A stretch of DNA of 64,000 nucleotides from Telopea speciosissima (lineage: Eukaryota; Streptophyta; Magnoliopsida; Proteales; Proteaceae), in NCBI RefSeq assembly GCF_018873765.1, contig NC_057926.1:49839043-49903042 (forward strand), written 5' to 3'. Under the pieces are notes generated by a model. The model searched no databases. It was not told where the DNA came from and saw nothing but the letters and a program-made list of their open reading frames with translations. This document shows positions 36,779 to 49,164 of this stretch, in pieces. The position numbers and the translations under genes were made by a program. How positions within the stretch are numbered: the stretch's first letter is position 1; each line of letters begins with the position of its first letter.

Positions 36779-39700
36779 AACCGGATCTACAACCTCCTCT
36801 CCAATCGGGCCCCTCTTTCTCTCCCCAATCTATTACCATCTTTCTTTCATTCACCCCCTGCTGCTTCACACAACCAATTTAGGCTGGGTCAATTTGGGTA
36901 TGGCATGGCAAAATCTACCTTGTCAATGAAATGCAAAGCAAACTTTGTAACATATAAATTTGGGGTTGGATACATGATAGGTTGGTAGAGGCAAAATCAT
37001 AACTATGTAACATATAAATATTTATTATGTGGGTTGTAAATTGGTTCGCAGGTGGGTCGGTTTGAGTATTGGGTTAATTGTTATTGACTGTGGGTTGGGT
37101 CATAAACAGATTTGGTCGGAGTGAACCCAAACCTGCCCATGGGCCACCACTACCCACCATTGGCCACCACTACCCAAGGTTTTTCTAGAAATTTAAATGA
37201 TCTGGAGCTGCAATATGTCAGCAACCTGTTTAAAATCTTAAAGAGGCGTGGTGTCTGATACTTGAAGACAGATCATAGAGCTGGTCTCAAGAGTCAACTG
37301 AGATGATTTCTGTTACATCAGTGACAGTGATGCTTCAAAGAATTGAACCCAACAATGATTACCCTTGGCACAAAAAACTTTGTAAAAATAAGGTTCCAAG
37401 TAAATAACTTACTAGTTATGGACTTTTCTGGGGTATTTTGTTAAATAAGCTTGTATTATTACCTCCCTATGTATTCTTATATTAGTGTGGGGGTATTGAT
37501 GTAATCTTACATAGTTTTCACAAGTTCATAAATATAAAGGAGAGATATCGATTCTCTCCCCAAGCATTCTTTTGTATCCTTCTTCTTCTTCTTTATCTTC
37601 TCTCATCTTTCTTCTTTATTACTTTGAACTTGGTATCAGAGCTGGATTGAGAGTTGACCAGCAACTTGTCTCTCCATGTGCCTCTGGTTTTTGGAACACT
37701 AGAAAAGTAAAGGGCTCCAACAGAGGTTGCACCATGTAAGAAGAGTTGTCCAAGCTGTTCACCCACCAACTAGAAGAGACATTGACGAAGATTTGAAGCT
37801 GTGAGGACAGATTTATGAGCAAGGACGGCAAAACAGGGGCACCATCAGCCCTATAGTTTCTGCTCCCTTTCTCTCTCCACAGGGATCAGTTGAAATTGGG
37901 ACCAGGCTCATTGGAGTCGCCCAAGGGTCTTCCTTTAAGCCCCCATGACCTTGGTTGCAAAGGAGGTCAGTTGTTGTTTTGTAACTCAACTTTCTAGAAT
38001 GTTACAGCACTACCAGATTCTGGTTTACGGGCTATTCTTTCACCTTGATTGTTAAGCTTGAGGCAATCTAGTGTTATTTGTTGGTGAATTAAACTATTGG
38101 GGATTGTGAGTTGTGATAGGATGAACGCACACCTTGAAATGTACATTTGATTGAAGTTTCTTCAAGTTATGTGATCTAATTGCTTGTTGGAATTGTTGTG
38201 TGAGTGTTGGTAAAGAGTTTTTGGGTAGAGTGTGTTCTCCCTATCTGGTTTGGGTATCCAACCAACTTCCCAAGTGTGCTCTCACATAATGTCAAAGGTC
38301 GGTGGACCAATGGAAGCCTCGGCTAGTGGTTTGAGTGGTGCTTAGCCCAGTATGATTACTCTTAAAAATCCAAACATCCATACATTCATTGTTATGTTGG
38401 ACAACACCAACTATCTGGATTGGGCTCACTCCATGACTTACGAAGTCATGGGAAGTTAGGTTACATCACTGGTAATATCAAGGCTCTTCATTCAAGTGAT
38501 CTGGCATATCAGAAATGGGAGGTTTATGCAGAAGGAGACAATCAAGGATATTTGGGATTGTGTTGCTAGGACTTTTGACCAAGTGGGTGACTCGGCTAAA
38601 ATCTACCAACTTCTCCAGATGATTATCACAATGAAACAGAGAGACAAAACTATCTTTGGGTACTATAAAACAGTTGTTGGTCTCTAAAAGGAGTATGATC
38701 ATTATAGGTACCTCCAACTGTCCAATTCCAAAAATGACACAAAGGAATATAGAACATTTGAGAAAGAGCATGTCTTGATTCTCCTTGGTGGGCTAAACCT
38801 AGAATATGAACCAATCCAAGTGCAAATCTTGGGCAAATCACCCCTTCCATCTCTGGATGCAGTATGTGGCTATTTGCAAAGTGAAAAAAACAGAAGAGTG
38901 GCCATGGAAACTGCACCATCCCTTGAGAGATCTGCTCTTGCCTCTAGCTCATAAAGGAGTTGGCGTGGTGGAGGAAGAGGCCAAGGTTCAAGTTATGGGG
39001 ATGACAAAGACAGAATCAGATGCGACCATTGTGGCAAACCTTCTGGGACCTTCATAGACATCCTTCTAAACCTGCTCTTGTTGGTATGCGAGGTGGCAGA
39101 AGAGGGGGAGCTAGAGCAAACACTGTGATGACTGAAACGGAGTCCATAGGGAATCCCTATGGATTACATGCGGACAGTTGTACCATCAAAAGAGAAGATC
39201 TTGCAGTTTTCGATGGATTATGTCACAATTGGATGGCTCCTTTCCTACAATGATTGTGTCAGATTCTTTGACCTCATCCTTGCAAGCTTCTAACCTCTGC
39301 CACTTCCTCCTCTTAAGTCACTAATTCTCAAGTTACTGATCACATGATTAGTCAGTCTCAGTGTTATGGCTCATATTCTTTCTGCTCAGATAGGGATAAG
39401 ATTAAAAATGAAGAAATGGGATAAGAAAAGTAAGTAATGGAAAACAAAAAATGAAAGTAAGAGGAAAGAGGATAGCCCAGAAAATCAGGAAAATCTCAGC
39501 TACATGGTGTTGATAACATGGATCCCTGCCTTCCAAAAGGCTCTATCATACTTGACACAAGACCCAGACTAAGCATGTCATTCTTCACAACCTCACTGAT
39601 GGTCATTTTATGCCTGCCATTAGCTCATAGTTAATTAGCATTTGGCTCAAGGAGTGTGCCTCCCGACTTAGGCACAAGGCACATGCCCAAAGCGCACGCC

Positions 39701-41569
39701 TTAATAATACCTATGTGTATCTAGATCTTGTAACAGAACATATAGAATTCAGTAAGCTTTATCTCTAAGCTGAAAAATTAAAGCAACTTAGCTACTTAAA
39801 ATGACTGAAATAATAAACATTAGATTTCATACACAAATTTCACGAAATTTAACATGAAGCAACCTAAACAATTAAAAAAAAAAAAAATTTTACAACATTA
39901 AATTATGTGTGGGGAGAGAAAAGGAAATCTGAAAACTTACTTGGACAATCCCAAGAACAGACCAGCTTCCCCCTTTTCATCATAATGTACAAGAGAACTT
40001 TTCCCATGCATTACACCAAAAGGAGCGCGCACAATCTTTCCTGCAAAACAGTAAAGGTAATTGACTCCATTATCAACAACAGAACTTTACAAAAAGTCAA
40101 TGTTTGTTTTAAGTATGTAACCACAAAATTCAAACAAACAAAATGAATCCAAATAGAAGTGGGAAATAAATAAGTAGCAGAAACAATTTTTAATACGCAC
40201 CCCCAAAAGCTTCCCCAATGCACTGTAATCCCATACAAACACCAAATAAAGGTACTGTAGGTCCAAGCTCCAAAACAGTTTGTAATGATATCCCTGAATC
40301 TTGAGGTGCACCTGTAAGAGGGAAACACACTGCACTTAACCAATCTGACATTGTATTATTGAACAGTCATAAGATAGGTTGTCCTCAAACCTGGTCCTGG
40401 GGATATAAGCACTCCTCTTGGATTTTTCCTGTACATATGACAAAATAAATTCATCTATACCAAATAGTTAAAGGCATGACATGTCCATAACAAATCTAAT
40501 TCCTCTCAGATTATTGTCAGAAGGATATTACCCCGATCTCCCTCGTTAAGAAATTAATTGATTATGTCACACTCATTGGAAAATAACCATGAGAGTTGAT
40601 TAATTTTAGACTTTCATTCTCCCCCCCCCCCCCTTGAAAATCTCATTCGGATACAAACTTGGCAACCAACATTCAACATTAATTCCATTTTCTTTCTGAT
40701 GCAGTCAAGAACAGTGTATTAAGCTGTTTGAAGATGAAACAGAATCAGTATAGATGTGAATCTCAAGAATATTTTAAACTTGGCCAGTATTTATGTTGTC
40801 AATCCTCGTCCAGATCTTGCTGTCTGATTTGTGATGGATTGAGAGTGGTAAACTTTAACAACAATCTACCTAACAAAGTTAATAATTTTTATTCTCAGTC
40901 CTAACAATTAGGGTATAATGGTTAATTTTTCCTCATCAAGGAGATTAGGACATTTTTCCCATATCAAGTCATATGCATGAAATTGGCAACAACCCAACTA
41001 AAGAGAAAATCTCTTACTTCTTCAACTCCTCTACGGTAAGTTCATCATTTCGGTATACCTCAAAGTTGCAACCCAGCTCTCCCATATACTTCAAAACAGA
41101 AAGAGATAGACCCGATTAGAAAAGTCCTTTCTCCAGTTTGGGCGCATAAAGTACAAAATAAAAATTCCAACTTTGGTGAATGAAATGAAGATAGAAAGAA
41201 AACCTGACAAAGATTGTAAGTGAAACTGTCGTAATTATCAATGACAACAATCGGATTCTCGATCTTCTTATCTTCAAACGAAACATCAGCATTCACAGTC
41301 CCAGGCACAGCACATAGTCTAGAGACGCAAAAACCTTTCTTTTGAGATGTAGATACCAATGATCCATTAAGAGTTCCTACAAAGATAAAGAAATATAAAA
41401 CTTTTAAGAGGTAAGGGGAAAAATGAAAACAGTGACCAAAGAAAACCAATTAATGAATCGACTCACTTGCAGGAGAAGAAATTCTTGAGAGAACGCGACG
41501 ACTTGCTAGGGTTTTAGAAGCAACCGTCTTCGGTTGAACTACGGTGTTGCATGCTAGACTCGCAGCCAT
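31197..41569 (-). CDS. ASB: Anthranilate synthase beta subunit, chloroplastic
   Basis: Glutamine amidotransferase subunit that supplies ammonia to the alpha subunit for anthranilate synthesis, the first committed step of tryptophan biosynthesis in plastids. Eight exons: 41569-41467, 41376-41204, 41088-41018, 40428-40391, 40311-40201, 40040-39941, 33621-33486 and 31301-31197. All join in frame (phases 1,0,2,1,1,2,0) to 278 residues, close to the Arabidopsis length. Residues 1 to about 65 are a Ser/Arg-rich transit peptide. The class I amidotransferase domain starts at '[16 protein letters not shown]'; the oxyanion-loop '[14 protein letters not shown]' follows; the nucleophile is Cys154 in GVCMGLQ; the catalytic His249 and Glu251 lie in 'GVQFHPESI' at the start of the last exon. 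'RYHSLVIE' is also present. Introns 6 (6,319 bp) and 7 (2,184 bp) are expanded by transposons. All catalytic residues are present, so the gene looks functional. Confidence 0.95.
32336..33082. mobile_element. Non-autonomous hAT element in ASB intron 7
   Basis: Ends CATAGCTGTCTAGGCG and the complement of CGCCTTAACAACTATG form inverted repeats. TTATCAAG (32328-32335) and TTATCAGG (33083-33090) are an 8-bp target duplication with one mismatch. The 747-bp interior has open frames up to 145 codons, but none resembles a transposase. Same family as 16363-16490. Confidence 0.75.
34625..34782 (-). mobile_element. tRNA-derived SINE (Au-like) in ASB intron 6
   Basis: On the minus strand: A box TGGTGCGATGG (34769-34759), B box GGTTTGAATCT (34728-34718), then 'GACCTCCAATCACCC' and 'CTGGGACCCTGTGAAAG'. 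Orientation is the same as the host gene. Confidence 0.65.
35170..35793. mobile_element. 624-bp insertion with perfect 13-bp target duplication
   Basis: TGATTAACTGAAT occurs at 35157-35169 and again at 35794-35806, exactly bracketing a 624-bp block. The ends are 'AGTTCAAGATCTCGC' and 'CGAGACCTAAAACCT', rich in 'gatctcg' and 'cgaaaccgag' motifs. The flanks '...TTAAGAGGTCTGAAACTCAA' are repeated on both sides too (35062 and 35811), so the local structure may include a duplication. A 13-bp duplication fits a non-LTR retroposon better than a hAT element, but no poly-A tail or reading frame was seen. Confidence 0.55.
37439..39260 (+). mobile_element. Degenerate Ty1/copia retrotransposon: LTR, PBS and gag
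   Basis: The block 37439-37629 has an LTR-like layout starting TGTTAAATAAGC. It is followed at once by TGGTATCAGAGC (37631-37642), the standard primer-binding site complementary to initiator-methionine tRNA. Downstream, broken frames from about 38288 read as a copia gag: '[14 protein letters not shown]', '[16 protein letters not shown]', '[16 protein letters not shown]', '[16 protein letters not shown]' and a zinc-knuckle start '[11 protein letters not shown]'. Several stops and frameshifts interrupt it. No protease, integrase or reverse transcriptase was found, so the copy is truncated. It sits in intron 6 of ASB, on the opposite strand. Confidence 0.8.
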
Positions 41570-43559
41570 GATGATGATGAAGAATCTCGAGCTTTGATTT
41601 GACAAGTAGAGAGCTCTATAATCCTCCTCAAGAATTGTTTCTGAATCTGAATTTAAAACACCTAATTTCCCTCCAAATTCTCAGCTTTGAGATCTTAATT
41701 TGAACCTTTTCCCGAGAAGATCACTCAGAGTTGCGCCAACCCTGAAAAGCTGAAATAGAAACGATCTCGGTGGAATATTTAGATCTTGAAATATTCGTTT
41801 TATCAAAAATTCAGTTTCCCAAAAAAAAGGGCCGTTAAAAAAACTGCATTCAGAATCTAAGATAAATTAGGAAATTATTTGTTCACTTAACAAAAATTAG
41901 GTAAAATAATTGGGATTCAACTTCTAAAATTGGCAAAAATGTAGTAGCATGGACTGGTTGAATGCTTAGTTTCAACTGTTTTACTCACGTGGTTGGTCTT
42001 GGGGCAAGGAGGTCATTACACATGAGCAAGAGAGAGCTAGACACAAGTGTTTGCATTATATAGGGTATTGTTTTTGGACATAAAATATTATCTATTTTTT
42101 ATTTATCTTTTATCTGTTAGAGAACTTTGATTGAGTTTCAATTTTATAGATAAATAAAGAATGATTAAGTATACTTATGAGCCAAATTTTATGATCGGAA
42201 TGATGAAGTATACTTATGAGTCAAATTTTATGATCAAGTGAATTACGAAGTTACCTGAGAGGAATGATGTATATCGTTGATGTATATATCTAAGTGATTA
42301 TACATCATTACATTGAGTCAATTCTATTCGATCGTCAATGAAAGTGATGTTTAATAAAGAGTACTTCTCGTTCAAGGATAATATTTTGAAAGAGAATCAT
42401 GAATTTGGTTTGATGAAATTATGAGCTCGGTGATTTACTTGTAAATTTTTGATAAAGTAGTTATAAAATTATTATTTGCAATAATTATGTTTTATTATTT
42501 TATCTTGTTTTTAGAAAATAACCAAAAAAAAAAAAATTGCTTTGATACCATATTAAATAAATAAATCAACTAATATTGCTAAAGACTTTCTTTTTCGTGA
42601 AAGAACTTGTTTGGTTGTCTAAGGTTGTTGCTTGTTCCTTCTTGACCTGACTCACCTGGCTCTGAAGACCAGGCATGTCAATTGGGGAATGGAGGAGGTG
42701 GAGTGGAATATCTCCCTAGCTATGTGGGATATATGACCCTCTTCAAAGGTTCAAGCAATACCATTTTGCGATAACCCACAAAATACCCTTGGACTATTTC
42801 CAGTTAACACCTTAAAGTTTTGGGTTGAACCCTCCAACTAAAGGGTTTCTTTCTCAATATTATTTGGTTGAATTGAGAAAGATAACCATATAAGTCAGAA
42901 ATCGAAAAACAAAAAAAGAGAAGGTTTCCTTCACAATTATCCCAGCTTTTTTAGGGCCAAATTTTATGGCGAACATCTTGCCTAAATTATCTCAAGAGGG
43001 TTTCTCTTTTCCAACATCTTGCCTAAATTGTCCCAGGAAGGTTTCTATTTTCCTTGGAAAAGCCAAAAAGATGTTTGGCGTACTTGAGGGTCTATATGTA
43101 CCACATGGAAAATGGTGACAAAATCATCATCCATATGTACCACATGGATAATGGTAACAAAATCATCATCCATGTTTATCACATGGTACATGACAACAAG
43201 ATTGTGTGTGCATTCCCCATTTTAATATTGTAAAAATAAATATTAGTTATTAAAGTTTTATTTTTATTTTTGGGTTTGAGTTTCCTACTTGATTGCACAT
43301 ATCTAGCTCTCCTTTGACAATAGGGTATAGACATGTCATTACATAGGAGGGAGGAGAGAGGTGTTGGGAGGCGCTAGCGTATTCTATGCAGACTAGTAGT
43401 GTTCTTTCCCTTTATTTTTATATCATTTATACATTATACATGATAATTAATTGACGATGTGAAATAGATATAACACATTTTAAGGAATAGGTGGTAATAG
43501 TAAGGATGCGTTGCTAATTTATCAAATTGTCGTATTTTTTTTTTAATTTTTTGTGGTAA

Positions 43560-43925
43560 AGAAAGATCTATTGAGGATAGCATGGAAAACGTATGGAAAT
43601 ACCATTACAAAGCTTGGCAATCCATGGAGATGAAACTGGCCAAGAAGTCATACATGCTAGAGACACGGAATATAGGAAAACAAACAACTGAGGAATTGGC
43701 TTGATAGATAAGAGATGTCCTGAGTTGTTAGATAAAATAGAGAGATGGGGGGAAGCTTGATTGTTAAGGACCTTCATCTTCCAAGTAGTCAGACTCTACC
43801 AGAATGTGATCAAAACCTTCTCCCAAGGCATGTAACAAACCAGTCCGAACGGTGATAGCTTCACCTTGAAGGTAACTAACACAGGAGAGAGGTTCTGAAA
43901 CTGCAAGACGAACGAACCTGTCTCT
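43560..43925 (-). pseudogene. LINE fragment with RNase H-like region
   Basis: The minus-strand translation near 43925-43790 reads 'RLAVSEPLSC' then 'GEAITVRTGLLHALGEGFDH' and 'ILVESDYLEDE' before a stop. This is the layout of the RNase H-like (RVT_3) domain found at the end of plant L1-type LINE polyproteins: acidic 'E-A..VR.GL..AL..G' helix and 'VESD' strand. It is short, closed by a stop, and followed by unrelated sequence. Confidence 0.6.
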
Positions 43926-44638
43926 GCCAAATTGTCGTAGTTAATATTTGTAATATCCGACAGTAAACCTTACAGAGTTATCAAATGATCAAGTCCGATA
44001 CATATACAAAAGTGTATTTGCATTTGTGTCTAGAATCTCTATTCGCATAAACACACAATAAGGTAACTATGCTAACGAAGATCCCAACTCTGTCCCTAGT
44101 TGTGAATACTTTGAGGTCATACCATGAAAAAAACTATTTCCTTTCTTTTTATATATCATTGGGAGTGAATTTTCCATCACTTCATGACCCAAACCGCTCT
44201 CTTCGTAAAATAATAACTGACATGCAATGATTTGGTCTATCCCTATATAATTTTACATGTAATCCACATCAACATCTAACTATTAACAAAATATTAGGCA
44301 AATTTGACATGTTGTGTCATTGTAGTACGTACTCTTAATTTGCAAAAAAACTTGAAGAATTTGGTTCAACAAGACCATTGAAAAAGCAATAAGGAATCTC
44401 CCTATAAGGTGGGCCAATATGTCTGATACCATTACAAATTTGACATAAACGACCCATCAAAAAGGTACTCCATAGGTTCAATAATTTAACCTATCAAATC
44501 ATCAATCCATGTGATAAAATTAAGAACATGATAAAATGGATTCTAGGCATTAGCATGATAGAATCATTTTTTCAGTTGTATTTTCTCCAAATATTAACTT
44601 AGGACTTGAAAAAAAAATCAAAAACTTTAAATTCTTAT

Positions 44639-44817
44639 GGGAAAGAGAACACTACCTCGTCATGTGTGGTGTGCGGCCCTTACGCCTAGACATTGGATCA
44701 TGCAAAATGACCATCACACCCCCAGGGGGGCCAGAGATTTCCATCTTTCCATGGGATTACAATGGTCATTACATGAGGCCTGCGCACTGCACACGACCAA
44801 GTAGCGTTATTTCTCTC
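44639..44817. mobile_element. MITE, family C copy
   Basis: Ends GGGAAAGAGAACACTACC and AGTAGCGTTATTTCTCTC; inner 'GACCATCACACCCCC' pairs with 'GGGATTACAATGGTC'. Closest to the copy at 7455-7642. Confidence 0.75.
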
Positions 44818-45169
44818 AATTCTTATTGTTAAGAGCGCAAGTTGGGCTGGGTTTTTTGGCTCCAACTAACTCAATGCTACGCATTTTCAAATTCTCCAGA
44901 TTAATTAACCTAATCTAACGTGTAAGGTATTCAAGATTTAAAAGCATACATGGTCCCACTTAAGTGCATGGCCACCCCTGTATTAAATTTAGGGCACATC
45001 ATAAAGTTAAGAATCCCTTTTAAGTGGGTGTCCAACTAATTTATCACCAATAGGTCCACCATGACCATATGCTTCATTACAAATTGGGCTTTTAAGTCAC
45101 CAGACTCCCAAACCGTCCATGCACCTGCTTTGCTTAAAAGAGTAGCATAACGATTGCTTTTCATATTTT

Positions 45170-45345
45170 TAGGACGATAGCACGCTGTCTGGGCCTCTAG
45201 AGCCTGCACGTGCATGCTGAACAATGGGAGAGCGCACATAAGTACTGACATGGATAGGATTTTCACCTTTTCATGGGGGCAAGGTGGTAGTGGTATTGTG
45301 TCTAGGTGCAGGAGCCACGCGACGGTAGTGTTCTTTTTTCCTATT
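45170..45345. mobile_element. Half copy of a family C MITE
   Basis: The right side ends 'GCCACGCGACGGTAGTGTTCT' with an inner 'CTTTTCATGGGGGCAAGGTGG'. The left end is diverged. Confidence 0.5.
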
Positions 45346-46829
45346 TTTATTATTGACAAAGTATGAGTTTTGACTCTCAATTTAGGCTGTTGGATGGATA
45401 GGATAATTTCTTGGTGGGCCATATGTTTTGTTTGGTGGTCCAACTCAGTTGTATAAACCATTGTGACCGAGGGATTTCCCCCTTGTGCTTTTCACTTAAT
45501 TTAGATTTTTTTATGGTATACCTTCTCTAGTATGTCTATGAGCCTCCATAGTCCATGCACCCACTTTGTTGTCCTAAAATTTTTATACCTTACTTTGTTA
45601 CTACAAAAAACTCAATTTGGATTGGAATTTGATAGTCCAAAAAGACTTTGATGTCTACCTATTCACAAACCAACGGTTAAAATATTCTCTTTCGTCATAG
45701 CTTAAGGAAAATTTGATCCAAAATAGAAAAGTGGGTAAAAAGATATCGGTTTCATGGGCTATGGGTGAATTTTAGTCAAAATCAATGACTTGCGAGTATT
45801 GAATATTGGGAGGTCATATGATAAATTATACTTCACAAAAAAAAAAAAAGAAGGACCAAGTTTCACTCCATGATTCTATTCATTGAGGTGCGGAGAGAGG
45901 ACGAGAATGAGTATTGGGAGGGTATTTTGGAACATACTAAAACCTTAGCATGCTTTATGTAGCATTTATTGGATTTCTATGTGGTTTTGTCTAATCTAGC
46001 TTAACAAGGACTTGTAAAAAGCATAGTTAGAAAATAAAAAGAAAAAAAAGTTAAGGTACTTAAATGTATTAATGGAACGTGATGTCTTCATAAATTACAA
46101 TATAAATTATTTATTTTTACATTTTTTTAATTTATATTATGAGTGAACAACAATGTCTAGATAAAAAAATATAATTTGGGAGATGGTTCCTTACACTGTC
46201 AATGTGGTTATGAATTTGCATGCTACATCAATGGGTATTTTGAAACGATCGCCACACACCCTATGAAATTAGTAAATGATGCCCCGTTTGATGCTCTTGT
46301 GCGTTCCCCCATTGATCCCTATGCATGTGCAGAAAACACGCTTCCGAACAAAAAACACTTCCCCATATTATTTTTAACCATTTTCTTTCAACTTGATTGA
46401 AGAAAAATGTGTTCTAACTATTTCATATTTTATTTAAATTGATGGTAGAGCTCATTTATGCTTCTTACTAAAATAAAGTTAGGATTGGTTGGAGCCTAAA
46501 TAAACTTGGAGCCAAACTGACTTGGACTCAGGTTTCACAATGGAATGCAATACCTAAGGGTCCATTTTCTTTTGATGAGCAAATTAAGAGAAATTTAAGA
46601 TTTGGTAATTAGTTACTCTTGCTGTTCCACAAGGATTATCCATTTTGACAAGTTTCACATTTAAGGTGAAATAGTTATTACACCACTTGTCTCTTTGTTA
46701 ATTTAATTTAATTTTTATTTATTTATTTTGATATACAAACAAAATGGTATTTTAATGGAGAAAGATTTGAGGTAGGGGTGAAAGAACTGTGAAAAAAAAA
46801 AAAACATGAAGGAAATAAAGAGAAACATA

Positions 46830-46953
46830 GGCTGTGTTTGGTATGCATTCTTGGACTCGCTCTAGGTTGATTTTGCATTTTCAGAACATAAAAACAACTA
46901 TTTTTATAATTCGAGAATACAAAATCAATCTAAAATGCATACCAAACACAGCC
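46830..46953. mobile_element. MITE, family E, complete
   Basis: Ends GGCTGTGTTTGGTATGCATT and the complement of AATGCATACCAAACACAGCC are inverted repeats of about 20 bases. Inner arms 'GATTTTGCATTTTC' and 'GAGAATACAAAATC' also pair. Other copies: 48171-48290, half copy 27347-27407, and a diverged one near 58310-58380. Confidence 0.8.
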
Positions 46954-47056
46954 ATAATAATAATAATAAAAAACAACGTAAGAAAAGAGATCAAACTAAT
47001 TAGATATAAACAAATGAGCGGATTTTATTTTTTCAAATCCATTCATTCTTTTTGGA

Positions 47057-47126
47057 TGAACTAAGATAAAATTAGATTAAACCATAATCTTTCTATTTTC
47101 TTTTAATCTAATTTTATCTTAGTTCA
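47057..47126. repeat. Perfect 25-bp inverted repeat with 20-bp loop
   Basis: TGAACTAAGATAAAATTAGA plus five more bases (47057-47081) is matched exactly in inverted orientation at 47102-47126. Perfect pairing in AT-rich DNA suggests either a very young tiny fold-back or a structured transcript end. Confidence 0.85.
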
Positions 47127-47252
47127 TAAATAATAAAAAAAAAAGAGCGGAATTTGAAAAAACAAAAATATAAAACCATACATTATCGATTAATTAAATT
47201 TTAGGTTTAAAATAGGGAAAATCTCAATGTTAAATGGTAGATGGAACATTGA

Positions 47253-47360
47253 CCTGTTTTAGAGTATAGAAAGAATATCCGATTTTTTAGGAGTGATTTG
47301 GACTCACCTGTTTTAGAGTATAGAAAGAATATCTGATTTTTTAGGAGTGATTTGGACTCA
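47253..47360. repeat. Tandem duplication of a 54-bp unit
   Basis: The unit starting CCTGTTTTAGAGTATAGAAA is present at 47253-47306 and 47307-47360 with a single difference (C/T), so the duplication is recent. A (GA)n run follows at 47382-47404. Confidence 0.95.
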
Positions 47361-47654
47361 GCAGAGGAAGTGGTTTTAATTTGGAGAGAGAGAGAGAGAG
47401 AGAGAAAACATTACTCAAATTATATCATACCATATGACCAAAAAAATAGAGTTCCATACTTGATAACTATTTGAGTTCATATTTGAATTCTTTCCATAGA
47501 TAAAGTTACCTAAGGCTAAGGGGGCATTCCACTCAATGGGGTAGACCGGTAGACCCTGATCATACCTTTACGTAGGACTAGAATTTCAGATTGCCAAATG
47601 GATCCAAGGCTAATTAACGTAGTACCCATGACTATCTGGATTGTGTTTTTTTTT

Positions 47655-47757
47655 CTCGAGCTCGACATCGTTTAATTTAACATTTTCCACGTGTTAGAGG
47701 TCTCAATATCGAACTGCATCAAACTGCACTTTTAGGAAATTGAAGAGGATTTAGAGT
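47655..47757. mobile_element. Right half of a family B MITE
   Basis: 'TTCCACGTGTTAGAGGTCTC' and the end 'CACTTTTAGGAAATTGAAGA' match the right side of the copy at 6636-6835. The left half is absent. Confidence 0.6.
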
Positions 47758-48170
47758 TGAACTCATGACCTCTTAATTTGTTGAGGTATTAATCTTGCCC
47801 AGAGCTATCCATTCGATTTCGACACTGGTATTTCTCTTTCCACATGAAACAGATGGCAAACCTATATAAGGGTTATAGCCAAATTGCTTGAATATCATTG
47901 CCTTCATCTTGTAAAACAATAAAAGTAAAAGATTCTCTCGGCAGCTAGGGGAGGGTACATTAACATTTTTTTTTTTTTTTTTCTCCTCTTCATGTGAAAT
48001 TACTTCACTCCCCTCCTATAGATAAATACCATCTTGTTGCACCTCATTGATGCTCTGTCCTATGGCATTTGCTTGGAGAACTCTTCTCCCGACAACATAA
48101 GATCATATTTGCATCATATTTGATGGATCCACATCCCATTATAGTGTGTGATGGACGATGAGAAACACTA

Positions 48171-48290
48171 GGGCTGTGTTTCATATGCATTTTGGGTCGA
48201 TTTCGCATTTTCGGACAATAAAAACAACTATTTTATCATCCGAGAATGCGAAATCAACTCAGAATGCATTCCAAGAATGCACACAACAGG
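48171..48290. mobile_element. MITE, family E copy
   Basis: GGGCTGTGTTTCATATGCAT at the left; 'GAATGCATTCCAAGAATGCA' at the right; inner arms GATTTCGCATTTTCGG and GAGAATGCGAAATC. Confidence 0.7.
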
Positions 48291-48725
48291 CAACCTACGG
48301 GTGCAAAGGATTGGGTTTTTGAAAACCCATGCCCAAGTCAAGGTCCTCAAGGCTCAGTCTAAGCTCGGCTCGACCCTAGATCATGTTGAGGTATTTCAGC
48401 CCAAGCCCGACCCTAACATGCGTAGGCCGGGCTAGAATTGATCATACTTTATCATTAGATTATTTGGTTAGTCTAGATAATAACCAATTTTTTTGTTGAT
48501 AGGTAGACCTCAAGGAGAGTGAACTCATGACCTCTTAATTGTGAAGTGTTGGTCCATGTCAACTAAGCTATTCTCTTCGAATTAATAACCATGTTTAAAT
48601 ATATCTACGATTTTTTCCCTCTAATTTGTAAATTTTCATTTCCTCGAATTTGTTGAATTTATATGACAACAACATAATTTTCAAACATTCATAAAAAAAG
48701 AAAGATAGTTTTCAAACAAATTATA

Positions 48726-48833
48726 GGGCTGATGTTCTCTGTGCCGCAGTGCAGCTTGCGCCTAGACACATGGGCCCCCATTCAAATGGAGCAGGGTGAT
48801 CATTTTGTCCCCGATATAGAGAACATTTGGCCC
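48726..48833. mobile_element. MITE, family D copy
   Basis: GGGCTGATGTTCTCTGTGCC at the left and AGAGAACATTTGGCCC at the right form inverted ends; the inner 'GCAGGGTGATCATTTTG' matches 6211-6345. Confidence 0.6.
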
Positions 48834-49164
48834 AAATTATATATAAAAGACCACGCAAGACGGGGTTCAATCTAAGACCTCAACCCAAACTCGACCCAAC
48901 CCTAACTCTGGTCTAACGGAGTGTAGCCAATTGCAGATTTATCCGCTCAGATCGAGATCGTGAGGCCGCCAACTATAGAATAGATGATTAATGAAAGCGC
49001 AAGTTGGTGAACAGTGAACTCAGATGAAATACCTGAAACGCCCCTGTAGGAAGAATATGCCTTCCTGGTTTGATCCACTGTTCACAGAAGCTCATGAAGG
49101 CTGAAAGGAGAGAGAGTGTAAGAGAGAGAGATAGAGAGAGAGCCTTAGCCTCCATTTAAAACCA

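Larger units (their letters stand above)
41570..49164. other. Gene-poor interval between ASB and the ALKBH10-like gene
   Basis: The first 200 bases are the ASB leader. The interval then carries MITEs, a LINE fragment, an imperfect tandem repeat of 'AACATCTTGCCTAAATT' (from about 42973 and 43013) and of 'CACATGG...ATGGT.ACAAAATCATCATCC' (43100-43170), and AT-rich DNA. No gene is supported, including in the 141-codon frame at 45036-45461, which overlaps MITE sequence. Confidence 0.6.

Noticed and set aside
45036-45461. 141-codon minus-strand open frame
   Set aside because: It spans a half copy of a family C MITE and AT-rich spacer, has no recognisable domain and no plausible promoter or neighbouring exons.
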